Source: JAUYQR01 sp963822435 (GTDB taxonomy: Bacteria > Pseudomonadota > Alphaproteobacteria > Rhodobacterales > Rhodobacteraceae). Taken from it: 64,000 nt of DNA. Position numbers and translations under genes: made by a program. The stretch is from positions 372,001 through 436,000 of the forward strand of contig CAWGHN010000003.1 of NCBI GenBank assembly GCA_963822435.1, written 5' to 3'. This document shows positions 41,913 through 50,626 of this stretch, piece by piece; positions within the stretch are counted from its first letter, which is position 1; each line of letters opens with the position of its first letter. Below the pieces are notes generated by a model that saw only the letters and a list, made by a program, of their open reading frames with translations, searched no databases and was not told the DNA's origin.

Positions 41913-42620
41913 TTACCCATGGGGTCCCTGGGGGAAGGGGGCGACCTGCTGGCACTCCTCCAGCCGCCGAAACTGCCGTCCCGCGTCGTCAAAATTCCCC
42001 CGCGCAAGCCATGCCTCGAACCCCGCCTGCAACGCCGGCCAATCCTTGTCGATCATCGCGAACCACGCCGTGTCGCGGTTCTGCCCCTTCACCACCATGT
42101 GCTGGCGAAACACCCCTTCTGCCTGAAAGCCAAAGCGCTGTGCTGCTCGCTTCGACGGCCGGTTCTTGTCATTGCACTTCCACTCGAACCGACGGTAGCC
42201 AAGGTCGTCGAACACATGCCGCGCCATCAGGTACAGGGCCTCGGTCGCAGCCGGCTTTCGCGCGATCGTCGGCCCCCAGTAGATGTTTCCGATCTCGATC
42301 ACCCCGAACGCCTGGTCGATCCGCATCAGCGCCTGCCGTCCGGCCACACGGCCGCTGACCTTGTCGATCACCGCAAAGAACAGGGGGTCGGCGCTTGCCA
42401 CCACTCGGTCCAGCCAGGCGCGCAGGTCATCGCGGGATGTGGGCGGGGTTTCAAAGAGCCAGGCAAAGCGCGTCTCGGCTTCGGTGTCAGCCACGGTCAA
42501 CTCGTCATAAAGCCCGTCCAGATGCGCTGTTTCCAACGGCTCGACCCGGACGAAGCGCCCCTCCAGCACCACCCGCTCTGGTCGCGGGCGTGGGGTCCAG
42601 TGAGCTAGGTCTTGCGACAT
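41913..42620 (-). CDS. GNAT family acetyltransferase, RimJ/RimL-like
   Basis: The 235-residue product has the RimJ/RimL-type GNAT fold: RVEPLETAHLDGLYD near the start, VIEIGNIYWGPTIARKPAATEA as a core strand and acetyl-CoA loop (in pieces), then LGYRRFEWKCNDKNRPSKRAAQRFGF near residues 160-185. These enzymes acetylate N-terminal or small amines; the true substrate is unknown. A perfect 19-base palindrome lies 20 bases upstream of its start and may control it. Confidence 0.9.
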   Translation of the reverse strand: MSQDLAHWTPRPRPERVVLEGRFVRVEPLETAHLDGLYDELTVADTEAETRFAWLFETPPTSRDDLRAWLDRVVASADPLFFAVIDKVSGRVAGRQALMRIDQAFGVIEIGNIYWGPTIARKPAATEALYLMARHVFDDLGYRRFEWKCNDKNRPSKRAAQRFGFQAEGVFRQHMVVKGQNRDTAWFAMIDKDWPALQAGFEAWLARGNFDDAGRQFRRLEECQQVAPFPQGPHG

Positions 42621-42639
42621 CGGTTTTCTCCGGCAAGGC

Positions 42640-42658
42640 GTGTCCCACGGTGGGACAC
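42640..42658. promoter_or_regulatory. Perfect 19-base palindrome (possible operator)
   Basis: GTGTCCCAC-G-GTGGGACAC has nine-base arms around a single central base. It lies in the 88-base gap between the alpha-glucosidase stop and the GNAT start, 20 bases before the latter. There is no T-run, so a terminator is unlikely. A dimeric regulator or other DNA-binding protein is the natural explanation. A TTAA-N7-CTAAC near-match to a CtrA site lies beside it on the minus strand near 42695-42712. Confidence 0.5.
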
Positions 42659-42708
42659 TTGTGACACACGAATTAATTCAATGGCTTAGAACATCCGTTA
42701 GGGTCTTG

Positions 42709-44325
42709 TTAAGGCTGCGTGGCCTTCACATCGTCACCCGTCACGGCCAGAAACGCCACCCCGTTCGGTCCCAGCACTAGCCGCCCGTCAACGGGCGCCG
42801 CAGCCAATGACGGCCCGACCAGCCCGCCTGTGCCGCTTACGTGCAAACTGACCGCCACGGGCGACAGGTTGAACAGGCACAAGAGGCTCTCTCCCGCCGC
42901 CTCGCGCACGAAGCCCAACACCGGCTCTCCCACATCCAGAAACCGCGTCCGCCCAGCACCAAGCGCCTTGGACCCTTTGCGAAACGCAATCACCTCGCGG
43001 TAATGTTCCAGCACCGACCCCGCGACCCCTGCCTGCCCCGCCACATGCCGCGCCAGTTGCAGCGGCTTTACCGGCAGCCACGGCTGCACCGTGGAAAACC
43101 CGCCATGATCCGACCCATCCCAGACCATCGGCGTTCGCGTGTTGTCGCGCCCCACCGGCTCGGGCCAGAAGGCGATGCCCTGCGGATCGGTCAGTTCATC
43201 GAAGGAAAGCTCGGTATCGGTTTGCCCCAACTCCTCGCCCTGCCAAAGGCAGATCGAGCCCTCGAACGACAGCAACAGCGACCCCGCCTGCTTGGCCAGC
43301 GCATCCTGACTGGCACCATAGATCGCCCACCGGCTGACATGGCGCACCACGTCATGGTTGGAAAAGGCCCACATCGGCCAGCCGTCTGGCGCGCCGGAAA
43401 AGAACTCCGACAGCTTGCCGCGAAAGAACGCCGCCGAATACTCATACCCCATCAGCTCGAAGGAATAGCACTGATGCAGCCGTCCCGGAGCGGTATAATC
43501 GCCCATCATCCGGATCGCATGGTGGCTTTCGCCCATCTCGCCCACCGAAGCCGCACCATATTCGTCAAGAAGCGTGCGGATACGTTCCATCCACTCCAGG
43601 TTCGCGGGCTGGTTCTTGTCGAAAAGGTGATACTGCATCCCGTAGGGGTTGCCCTCTGCCTCTGGTTTCACCCGAAAGTCCGCCGGGTTGTCGCGCAGCA
43701 GGGGATCGTGGAAAAAGTAGTTCACCGTGTCGAAGCGAAACCCGTCCACCCCGCGTTCCAGCCAGAAGCGCAGGTTGCCAAGCGCCCAGTCCTGCACCGC
43801 CGGATTGTGATAGTTCAGGTCGGGCTGGCTGGTCAGAAAGTTATGCAGGTAATACTGCTTGCGCCGCGCGTCCCACGCCCAGGCACTGCCGCCAAACACC
43901 GAAAGCCAGTTCGACGGCGGGCTGCCATCATGGCGGGGGTCGGCCCAGACATACCAGTCGGCTTTCGGGTTCACCCGGTCGGCCCGGCTTTCGGTGAAGG
44001 CGGGGTGCTGGTCGGACGAATGGCTTAACACCTGGTCGATGATGACCTTCAGCCCCAGCCCATGCGCCCGCGCCACCAGCGCGTCGAAATCGGCCAAGGT
44101 GCCGAACACCGGGTCGACGTCGCAGTAATCGCTGACGTCATAGCCCATGTCCTTCATCGGGCTGCGGAAGAACGGCGAAAGCCAGACCGCATCAACCCCG
44201 AGATCGGTCAGATACGGCAGGCGGCGGGTGATGCCCGGCAGATCCCCGACCCCATCGGCGGTGTCGTCCTGAAACGATCGGGGATAGACCTGATAGGTCA
44301 CCGAACCACGCCACCAGTCTTGCAT
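42709..44325 (-). CDS. Alpha-glucosidase, GH13 (AglA-like)
   Basis: The 538-residue enzyme is a GH13 alpha-glucosidase. It begins WWRGSVTYQVYPRSF (residues 4-18), carries the nucleophile Asp199 in GFRFDT, the acid/base Glu263 in VGEMGE and the FSNHDVVRH segment. This is the pattern of oligo-1,6-glucosidase/AglA-type enzymes that act on maltose, sucrose or trehalose. I start at 44325, where GGGAGG lies five bases before the ATG; the in-frame extension upstream is not family-like. No alpha-glucoside ABC transporter genes accompany it here. The copy stands alone between MFS and GNAT genes. Confidence 0.92.
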   Translation of the reverse strand: MQDWWRGSVTYQVYPRSFQDDTADGVGDLPGITRRLPYLTDLGVDAVWLSPFFRSPMKDMGYDVSDYCDVDPVFGTLADFDALVARAHGLGLKVIIDQVLSHSSDQHPAFTESRADRVNPKADWYVWADPRHDGSPPSNWLSVFGGSAWAWDARRKQYYLHNFLTSQPDLNYHNPAVQDWALGNLRFWLERGVDGFRFDTVNYFFHDPLLRDNPADFRVKPEAEGNPYGMQYHLFDKNQPANLEWMERIRTLLDEYGAASVGEMGESHHAIRMMGDYTAPGRLHQCYSFELMGYEYSAAFFRGKLSEFFSGAPDGWPMWAFSNHDVVRHVSRWAIYGASQDALAKQAGSLLLSFEGSICLWQGEELGQTDTELSFDELTDPQGIAFWPEPVGRDNTRTPMVWDGSDHGGFSTVQPWLPVKPLQLARHVAGQAGVAGSVLEHYREVIAFRKGSKALGAGRTRFLDVGEPVLGFVREAAGESLLCLFNLSPVAVSLHVSGTGGLVGPSLAAAPVDGRLVLGPNGVAFLAVTGDDVKATQP

Positions 44326-44528
44326 CCAAGCCTCCCCGTTCACCTTCGGCGCGCATCGCGGCCCGACCCGGCCTGCAACAGCTATCCTTGCAAAACCGCG
44401 CCCGCAATCACGACGATGGCGGCGACAGGGTCCACCCACCCGGATCGGTTGTATCCGGCACAATTCTCCGTTTGACGCGCCCAACCCTTCGGCGCAAGTT
44501 CCGCGCCTTGCCGACGGAGACCTGCCAG

Positions 44529-45767
44529 ATGACCAAGACCTCCATGTTCACCCCGGTGCTGGTGGCGGGCTGCGTGATCCTGATGATCTCGTTCGCGATC
44601 CGCGCAAGTTTTGGGGTTTTCCAGATTCCCGTGGCGACCGAGTTCGGCTGGCCGCGCGCTGATTTCTCGATGGCAATCGCGATCCAGAACCTGGCCTGGG
44701 GCATCGGGCAGCCGATGTTTTCGGCGTTTGGCGAACGGTTTGGCGACCGCAAGACGATTGTCATCGGCGCACTTCTGTATTCGCTTGGCATGGTGCTGTC
44801 GGCCTATGCGATCACGCCGGGGCAGCATCAGTCGCTGGCGATCCTTGTGGGCTTTGGCATCGCCGGCACCGGGTTTGGCGTGATCCTGCCGCTGATCGGC
44901 CGGGCCGCCAGCCCCGAAAAGCGCAGCCTGACGCTGGGCATCGGGTCGGCGATCGGGTCGGCCGGTCAGGTGATCGGGCCGCCCGCGGCCGAGGCGCTGT
45001 TGCAGGTTTACAGCTGGCAAACCGTGTTCCTGATTTTTTCGGTCGTGATCCTGACCACGCTTCTGGCGCTGCCATTCCTGCGCGCGCCCGACAAGACGCA
45101 GCGCAAGACAGAACCCGAGGAAAACATGCTGACCGTCGTGTCGCGGGCGTTTCGCGACCCGTCCTATGCGCTGATCTTCCTTGGCTTTTTCTCCTGCGGC
45201 TATCAGCTTGGCTTCATCACCGCGCATTTCCCCGCCTTCATCACCGAGGTTTGCGGCCCGATTGACCCTGGCGGGATGCTGGCCGGGATGGGCATCACCA
45301 CCACCTCCGCCCTCGGTGCGACCGCCATCGCGGTGATCGGCATTGCCAACATCGGCGGGTCGGTCCTGTCAGGTTGGCTGGGTGCGTATTTCCCGAAGAA
45401 ATACCTGCTGGCGGCGATCTACACCGGGCGGACGGTGGCTTCGGCGATCTTCATCCTGATGCCGATGACGCCGACAACGGTGCTGATCTTTTCCGCCGTC
45501 ATGGGGTCGCTGTGGCTGGCGACGGTGCCGCTGACCAGCGGGCTCGTCGCACAGATCTACGGGGTGCGCTACATGGGCACGCTGTACGGCTTTGTGTTCT
45601 TCAGCCACCAGATCGGCAGCTTCATGGGCGTCTGGCTGGGCGGCAAGTTCTACGACCTGAACGGCGATTACAGCCTTGTGTGGTGGATCGGGGTCGGCGT
45701 CGGGGCGTTTTCGGCCATCGTGCATCTGCCGATCCGGGAACGTCCGATGCTGGCGCAGGCCGCCTGA
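44529..45767 (+). CDS. MFS transporter, OFA-like
   Basis: The 412-residue product is a twelve-helix major facilitator. It begins with MTKTSMFTPVLVAGCVILMI and has AFGERFGDRKTIVIGALLYSLGM, the MFS motif between helices 2 and 3. The overall pattern resembles oxalate/formate antiporter (OFA) and monocarboxylate members. The ATG at 44529 is used because the family starts here; upstream frame is unrelated. It precedes a second MFS gene by three bases, forming an operon. Substrates are unknown. Confidence 0.88.
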   Translation: MTKTSMFTPVLVAGCVILMISFAIRASFGVFQIPVATEFGWPRADFSMAIAIQNLAWGIGQPMFSAFGERFGDRKTIVIGALLYSLGMVLSAYAITPGQHQSLAILVGFGIAGTGFGVILPLIGRAASPEKRSLTLGIGSAIGSAGQVIGPPAAEALLQVYSWQTVFLIFSVVILTTLLALPFLRAPDKTQRKTEPEENMLTVVSRAFRDPSYALIFLGFFSCGYQLGFITAHFPAFITEVCGPIDPGGMLAGMGITTTSALGATAIAVIGIANIGGSVLSGWLGAYFPKKYLLAAIYTGRTVASAIFILMPMTPTTVLIFSAVMGSLWLATVPLTSGLVAQIYGVRYMGTLYGFVFFSHQIGSFMGVWLGGKFYDLNGDYSLVWWIGVGVGAFSAIVHLPIRERPMLAQAA

Positions 45768-45770
45768 GCG

Positions 45771-46928
45771 ATGCGCGCGGGAATTGCCTCTCTGCTTGTG
45801 GCCTATGTGCTGAGCCAGTTCTACCGGGCGTTTCTGGCCGTGCTGTCGCCGGTGCTGCAAACAGACCTTGGCGCCAGCGCGGCCGACCTCGCCTCGGCGT
45901 CGGGATGGTGGTTTGTGGCCTTTGCGGCGATGCAACTGCCGATCGGATCGGCGCTGGATCGGTTCGGCCCAAGACGCACCGCCGCCAGCCTGATGGCGGT
46001 GGGCGCGGGCGGGGCCGCCCTTTTTGCCACCGCCACCAGTGCCTTGCACCTTAAGGTGGCAATGGCGCTGATCGGGGTGGGTTGCGCGCCGGTGCTGATG
46101 GCCAGCTACTTCATCTTTGCCCGCAGCTTTTCGCCCGCCGTGTTCGGCACGCTGGCGGGGGCGACGATCGGGTTTGGCGCGCTTGGCAACATCGCCTCGT
46201 CGCTGCCCCTGTCGGCGGCGGTCGAGGCGTTCGGCTGGCGGCCCACGGTGGCGGCGCTTGCGGTGGTCACGGCGCTGACGGCGGCGGCGATGGCGGCACT
46301 GGTGCACGATCCCGAACGCGCGCCGTCGCAGGCCAAGGGCTCGCTTCTTGATCTTTTGCGGATGCCGGCAATCTGGCCGATCCTCGCGATGATGACGGTG
46401 TGCTACACCCCCATCGCCGGTCTGCGCGGCTTCTGGGTTGGCCCCTATTACACCGACATGCACGGCTTTGACCGGCTGCAGGTGGGCGAGGTTGGCCTGT
46501 GGATCGGCATCGCGATGGTCGTTGGAAACTTTGCCTACGGGCCGCTGGACCGGGTGTTCGGGTCGCGCAAGTGGGTGATCTTTGCGGGCAACGCCCTTAC
46601 CACGCTGTGCCTGTTCGGGCTGTGGTGGTTCGCTGCCGCGCCGCCTGCCGTGGCGACGGGCCTTCTGATCGCAGCCGGGTTCTTTGGTGCCAGCTTTCCG
46701 ATGGTGATCGCGCATGGCCGGGCTTTCTTTCCGCCACACCTGATGGGGCGTGGCGTGACACTTCTCAACCTCTTTGGCATCGCACCGATCGGGCTGGCGC
46801 AATTCGCCACCGGCCGCATCTACACCAATACACCCGAGGCACCTTATCAGGCGGTGTTCCTGTTCTTTGCCGTGACCACCGCCATCAGCCTTTTTGTCTA
46901 TCTCTGGTCACAAGACCGGACCGACTGA
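45771..46928 (+). CDS. MFS transporter
   Basis: The 385-residue product is a second major facilitator with twelve predicted helices. It has SQFYRAFLAVLSPVLQTDLG near the start (helix 1 to loop) and SALDRFGPRRTAASLMAVGAG as the helix 2-3 motif. It starts three bases after the previous transporter. The pair could be a two-gene unit for related metabolites; neither substrate is given by the sequence. Confidence 0.9.
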   Translation: MRAGIASLLVAYVLSQFYRAFLAVLSPVLQTDLGASAADLASASGWWFVAFAAMQLPIGSALDRFGPRRTAASLMAVGAGGAALFATATSALHLKVAMALIGVGCAPVLMASYFIFARSFSPAVFGTLAGATIGFGALGNIASSLPLSAAVEAFGWRPTVAALAVVTALTAAAMAALVHDPERAPSQAKGSLLDLLRMPAIWPILAMMTVCYTPIAGLRGFWVGPYYTDMHGFDRLQVGEVGLWIGIAMVVGNFAYGPLDRVFGSRKWVIFAGNALTTLCLFGLWWFAAAPPAVATGLLIAAGFFGASFPMVIAHGRAFFPPHLMGRGVTLLNLFGIAPIGLAQFATGRIYTNTPEAPYQAVFLFFAVTTAISLFVYLWSQDRTD

Positions 46929-47007
46929 CCACACCCCCTTTCCCCCGCCCGGCCCATGCGCTAACAGGCCCCGTCCCCATGCCGGGGGCGCACAAAGGAG
47001 AACCCCG

Positions 47008-48030
47008 ATGGGCTACAAGGTCGTCGTCGCGGGTGCCACGGGTAACGTGGGCCGCGAAATGCTGAACATCCTCGCCGAGCGCGAGTTTCCCGTGGACGAG
47101 ATCGTGGCGCTTGCGTCGCGCAAATCGCTGGGCACTGAGGTCAGCTTTGGCGACAAGACCTTGAAATGCAAGGATCTGGACACATTCGATTTCACCGGAT
47201 GGGACATTGCGCTGTTTGCCATCGGGTCGGACGCGACCAAGATCTACGCCCCGAAAGCCGCCGCCGCCGGCTGCATCGTGATCGACAATTCGTCGCTTTA
47301 TCGCTACGACCCCGACGTGCCGCTGATCGTGCCGGAAGTGAACGCGCACGCGATCATGGGCTATGCCAAGAAGAACATCATCGCCAACCCGAACTGTTCG
47401 ACCGCGCAGATGGTCGTGGCGCTGAAGCCGCTGCATGACCGCGCCACGATCAAGCGCGTCGTGGTGGCCACCTACCAATCCGTGTCGGGTGCCGGCAAGG
47501 AAGGCATGGACGAGCTTTGGGATCAGACCAAGGCGGTCTACAACCCGGTGCAGGAAGTGCCGCCGAAGAAGTTTCCAAAGCAGATCGCCTTCAATGTGAT
47601 TCCGCACATCGACGTTTTCCTGGACAGTGGCGAGACCAAGGAAGAATGGAAGATGGTGGCCGAGACGAAGAAGATCCTCGACCCCAAGATCAAGGTCACG
47701 GCCACGTGCGTCCGCGTGCCGGTGTTCGTCGGCCATTCCGAAGCGATCAACATCGAGTTCGAAGAGTTCCTCGACTGGCAGGAAGCGCAGGACATCCTGC
47801 GTGAAGCCCCCGGCATCATGCTGATCGACAAGCGTGAACCCGGCGGCTACATCACGCCGATCGAATGTGTGGGCGAGTTTGCCACCTATGTCAGCCGCGT
47901 GCGGCAGGACAGCACCATCGACAACGGCCTGTCGCTGTGGTGCGTGTCTGACAACCTGCGCAAGGGCGCGGCGCTGAACGCGGTGCAGATTGCCGAGCTT
48001 CTTGGCTCGAAAGTCCTGAAAAAAGGCTGA
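47008..48030 (+). CDS. asd: Aspartate-semialdehyde dehydrogenase
   Basis: Asd reduces aspartyl phosphate to aspartate semialdehyde, the entry to lysine, threonine and methionine. The 340-residue protein has the NADP-binding GATGNVG at 9-15, the catalytic Cys130 in NPNCST, SVSGAGKEG, and the GHSEAINIEFE segment near residue 240. AAAGGAG lies eight bases before the ATG at 47008; the in-frame extension upstream is not used. It is a single gene here, apart from dapD and dapE at 61-63 kb, to which it supplies substrate. Confidence 0.96.
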   Translation: MGYKVVVAGATGNVGREMLNILAEREFPVDEIVALASRKSLGTEVSFGDKTLKCKDLDTFDFTGWDIALFAIGSDATKIYAPKAAAAGCIVIDNSSLYRYDPDVPLIVPEVNAHAIMGYAKKNIIANPNCSTAQMVVALKPLHDRATIKRVVVATYQSVSGAGKEGMDELWDQTKAVYNPVQEVPPKKFPKQIAFNVIPHIDVFLDSGETKEEWKMVAETKKILDPKIKVTATCVRVPVFVGHSEAINIEFEEFLDWQEAQDILREAPGIMLIDKREPGGYITPIECVGEFATYVSRVRQDSTIDNGLSLWCVSDNLRKGAALNAVQIAELLGSKVLKKG

Positions 48031-48038
48031 TCCAGCCG

Positions 48039-48064
48039 CTGACGGTCGCGCCAGCGGCCGTCAG
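48039..48064. terminator. Hairpin between asd and the PII-like gene
   Basis: CTGACGG and CCGTCAG form a seven-base-pair stem with a twelve-base loop between convergent genes, and its right end overlaps the minus-strand stop codon. There is no T-run, so it is a weak or factor-dependent terminator at best. Confidence 0.45.
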
Positions 48065-48369
48065 AACCGCTCGGCGCGCAACACTTCGGTATCGGTGATC
48101 GACACCACGCCGATGTGACGTTCAACCACCGTGAAGGCCGCCTGCAGAAGCGTATCCAGCCGGTCGGGGCGGATCAGGCAGATCACCGCCACCATCCCGG
48201 CCCGGCCCACCTGCCCTTCGCGCGTCCAGCGGCCAGAGCGGCCCGATCCGCCAAGCACCGGCAGCACGGTAAAGCCCGTGACCCCTGCCTTTTCCAGCGC
48301 CGCCGTCAGTCGTGTTTCCATCGGCGCTTCGATGATGATTTCAACGCGCTTGGCGGGATGGGTCTGCAT
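48061..48369 (-). CDS. Small PII-like protein, SbtB/CPII type
   Basis: The 102-residue product has the PII ferredoxin-like layout: a start KRVEIIIEAPMETRLTAALEKAGV, a flexible middle GGSGRSGRWTREGQV instead of the Tyr-containing T-loop of GlnB, and end VVERHIGVVSITDTEVL. The lack of the GlnB uridylylation site and its place right behind an SbtA-like permease gene suggest the SbtB/CPII class, which gates bicarbonate uptake by sensing adenine nucleotides. It follows sbtA by three bases with a GGAGG ribosome-binding site. Function inferred. Confidence 0.78.
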   Translation of the reverse strand: MQTHPAKRVEIIIEAPMETRLTAALEKAGVTGFTVLPVLGGSGRSGRWTREGQVGRAGMVAVICLIRPDRLDTLLQAAFTVVERHIGVVSITDTEVLRAERF

Positions 48370-48372
48370 CGG

Positions 48373-49347
48373 TCAGCCTCCGAAGGCTTGGGCTATGGCC
48401 ACATAGGTCGGGATGCCAAGCGTCAGGTTGAACGGGAAGGTGACGCCCAAGGACAGTGTCAGGTAAAGTGCGGGGTTCGCCTCGGGCAGGGCCACGCGCA
48501 TCGCCGCCGGCACCGCGATGTAGGAGGCCGAGGCCGCCAGCACCATCATCAGCGCCACGCCGCCGGTCGACAGCCCAAGGCCAATCCCCACCGCCAGACC
48601 CGCCACCGCGCCGATCATCGGCATCAGGATACCAAAGGCCAGCGCGCCTGCGGTCAGCACGCCCTTGGCACCTTTCAGCCCGCGCCCCGCAACGAGACCC
48701 ATATCCAGAAGGAACAGGCACAAGATCCCCTGAAACGGTGCCACGATGAAGGCGTCGATCCGCTCCATCCCCTTGGCTCCGGTGACAAGGCCAATCACGA
48801 ACGACCCGACCAAAAGCACGATAGACCCGTTCAGCAATATCTCGCGCCATAGATCGGCGTCCATCTTGGCGGCCTGTCCCGACCGCGCCACCAGCCACAG
48901 CGCCGACACGATGGCCGGCGCCTCCATCGCCGCAGCCACGGCGACCATGTAGCCTTCGGACGCGATGCCGGACGATTGCAGCACCGAGGTTGCGGTGACG
49001 AAGGTGACAATCGAGATCGAGCCGTAATGTGCCGCGACCGCCGCCGCATCGGTGGCCGACAGCCGCGTCAGCACCTTGAGCAGCGCAAAGGCCACAAACG
49101 GCAGCCCGAACGACAGCACCACACCGCCAAGGATGGCCAGCCCAAGGCTTGCGTCCAGCCCATGGTCGTTGACCGCCACGCCGCCCTTGAAGCCGATGGC
49201 GAACAGAAGGTAGATCGACATCGTCTTGGCGGCGGCTTCCGGGATTGTCAGTTCCGACCGCGCCAGCGACGCCGCCAGACCAAGCGCAAAGCACAGGATC
49301 ATTGGCGTCAGCAGGTTGGCGGCTGCCAGCGACAGGATGTCCTGCAC
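48373..49347 (-). CDS. sbtA: SbtA-type sodium-dependent bicarbonate permease
   Basis: The product of 324 residues is an all-helical membrane protein of the SbtA family. It starts QDILSLAAANLLTPMILCFA and has FKGGVAVNDHGLD, AAAVAAHYGSISIVTFVTA, SGIASEGYMVAVAAAMEAPA and late ASASYIAVPAAMR, the typical repeat features. The start is a GTG at 49347, two bases after the carbonic anhydrase stop; a longer opening would overlap that gene. It should import bicarbonate with sodium. Such permeases occur in cyanobacteria and also in heterotrophs. Confidence 0.88.
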   Translation of the reverse strand: MQDILSLAAANLLTPMILCFALGLAASLARSELTIPEAAAKTMSIYLLFAIGFKGGVAVNDHGLDASLGLAILGGVVLSFGLPFVAFALLKVLTRLSATDAAAVAAHYGSISIVTFVTATSVLQSSGIASEGYMVAVAAAMEAPAIVSALWLVARSGQAAKMDADLWREILLNGSIVLLVGSFVIGLVTGAKGMERIDAFIVAPFQGILCLFLLDMGLVAGRGLKGAKGVLTAGALAFGILMPMIGAVAGLAVGIGLGLSTGGVALMMVLAASASYIAVPAAMRVALPEANPALYLTLSLGVTFPFNLTLGIPTYVAIAQAFGG

Positions 49348-49349
49348 CC

Positions 49350-49997
49350 TTACACCGCCACGAAGGCATTGTGCGCCGGGTCGTAATATTCCAGCCCGCC
49401 CTCGCCGGTATCGGTCCACAGGCCATGCAGGGTCAGCCGTTCATCCTCGACCGCCTGCTTGACGAAAGGGAAGGTCAAGAGGTTCTCAAGGCTGATCAGC
49501 ACCGCTTCCTTTTCCAGCGCCGGCAGGATGGTCGCCGGGTCCAGATGCGCCACGCGGGTATAGCCGGGGCGCAGGATATCCATCCAGCGGCCAACGAAGG
49601 ACGACTTTTCCTCCAGCTCCGGTGCCAGACCCGAACACATGTCGTGGCACCCCTTCACGCCGCCGCAGTTGGAATGGCCCAAGACCACGATATGCGCCAC
49701 GCCAAGACTGGTGACCGCATATTCCACCGCCGCCGAGGTGCCATGATATTCACCATCGGGGTTGTAAGGTGGCACAAGGTTCGCGACGTTGCGGTGGATG
49801 AAGAACTCGCCCTCGTCCGCGCCGAAGATCGAGGTGACGTGGACCCGGCTGTCGCAGCAGGAAATCACCATTGCCCGCGGGTGCTGGCCGGATGCCGCAA
49901 GCCTGCGATACCACGCGCGGTTTTCCTGATAGGTGGTGGCGCGCCACCCCTGAAACCGCTGGATCAGGTAGCCGGGCAAGGGACGAACGAACTGCAT
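49350..49997 (-). CDS. Beta-class carbonic anhydrase
   Basis: This zinc enzyme interconverts carbon dioxide and bicarbonate. The 215-residue protein has the beta-class ligands: Cys47 and Asp49-Ser-Arg51 in CCDSRV, His108 and Cys111 in GHSNCGG. The first domain helices (QGWRATTYQENRAWYRRLA) are typical. I take the ATG at 49997, with a GGAAG nine bases upstream. It is the first gene of the operon with sbtA and the PII-like gene. The group may deliver bicarbonate to carboxylases such as acetyl-CoA or propionyl-CoA carboxylase; no RuBisCO gene is in the window. Confidence 0.94.
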   Translation of the reverse strand: MQFVRPLPGYLIQRFQGWRATTYQENRAWYRRLAASGQHPRAMVISCCDSRVHVTSIFGADEGEFFIHRNVANLVPPYNPDGEYHGTSAAVEYAVTSLGVAHIVVLGHSNCGGVKGCHDMCSGLAPELEEKSSFVGRWMDILRPGYTRVAHLDPATILPALEKEAVLISLENLLTFPFVKQAVEDERLTLHGLWTDTGEGGLEYYDPAHNAFVAV

Positions 49998-50154
49998 AAG
50001 ACGCTTCCTTTGGTCGGACCTTCGCTGTCTAGGCGGCATTTGGCGAAAATTCGAGAGGCAAATTCTGCCGCCGCCGCGCCACCCGCAACGAAATCTTCAG
50101 CATGGCGCGCAAAACATGGTGTCGGGTGTTATGGGCAACGGGTGGGGTAACCAG

Positions 50155-50535
50155 ATGAACAAGATAACGGCTCTCAGGCCGCGTGAGGTCGTGCGACAGG
50201 ACGCCGAACCGATCGCCGCGATCTACCGCAACCTTGGCGCGCCGACGGCCGAACAGATGGTCACGCGCGCGCTGGGCGAACTGGCGCTGACGATGGCGGG
50301 GATCGCGGCGCAGGTAAAGGCGCACGACCTGGCCGACCTTGCGCGGCAGTTGACGCGGCTGCGGCGGATGGCGGAAAACCTGGGTCTGACCAGCCTTGGC
50401 GCGGTGTCGGACGATGTCCGGATCTGCCTGGAACGGTCGGACAATACCGCCTTTGCCGCCGTCTGGGCGCGGCTGTTGCGGGTGGCGGAACGGTCAATCG
50501 CGCATGACGAAGGGGTTGCCGACCTGTCGGTCTGA
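50155..50535 (+). CDS. Hypothetical all-helical protein, Hpt-like
   Basis: The 126-residue product is mostly alpha-helical with regular heptad-like Ala/Leu spacing: ALGELALTMAGIAAQVKAHD, ARQLTRLRRMAENLGLT and AVWARLLRVAERSIAHDEG. It loosely resembles a histidine-phosphotransfer (Hpt) bundle, and a His occurs at AHDLADLA, but the usual Hpt context is not clear, so I do not assign that role. It has no signal peptide. It starts at the ATG at 50155 after a GGTGGGG; an ATG at 50116 would add 13 residues. The gene lies alone between the carbonic anhydrase operon and the aminopeptidase. Confidence 0.7.
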   Translation: MNKITALRPREVVRQDAEPIAAIYRNLGAPTAEQMVTRALGELALTMAGIAAQVKAHDLADLARQLTRLRRMAENLGLTSLGAVSDDVRICLERSDNTAFAAVWARLLRVAERSIAHDEGVADLSV

Positions 50536-50626
50536 CCGGCCATGCTCACGCGGCGCCATCTGCGCACTGGACCTGCGATGCAGCCGGGCCTAGAACCCTT
50601 GCATCCGCAGCAACCAAAAGCCTGTC

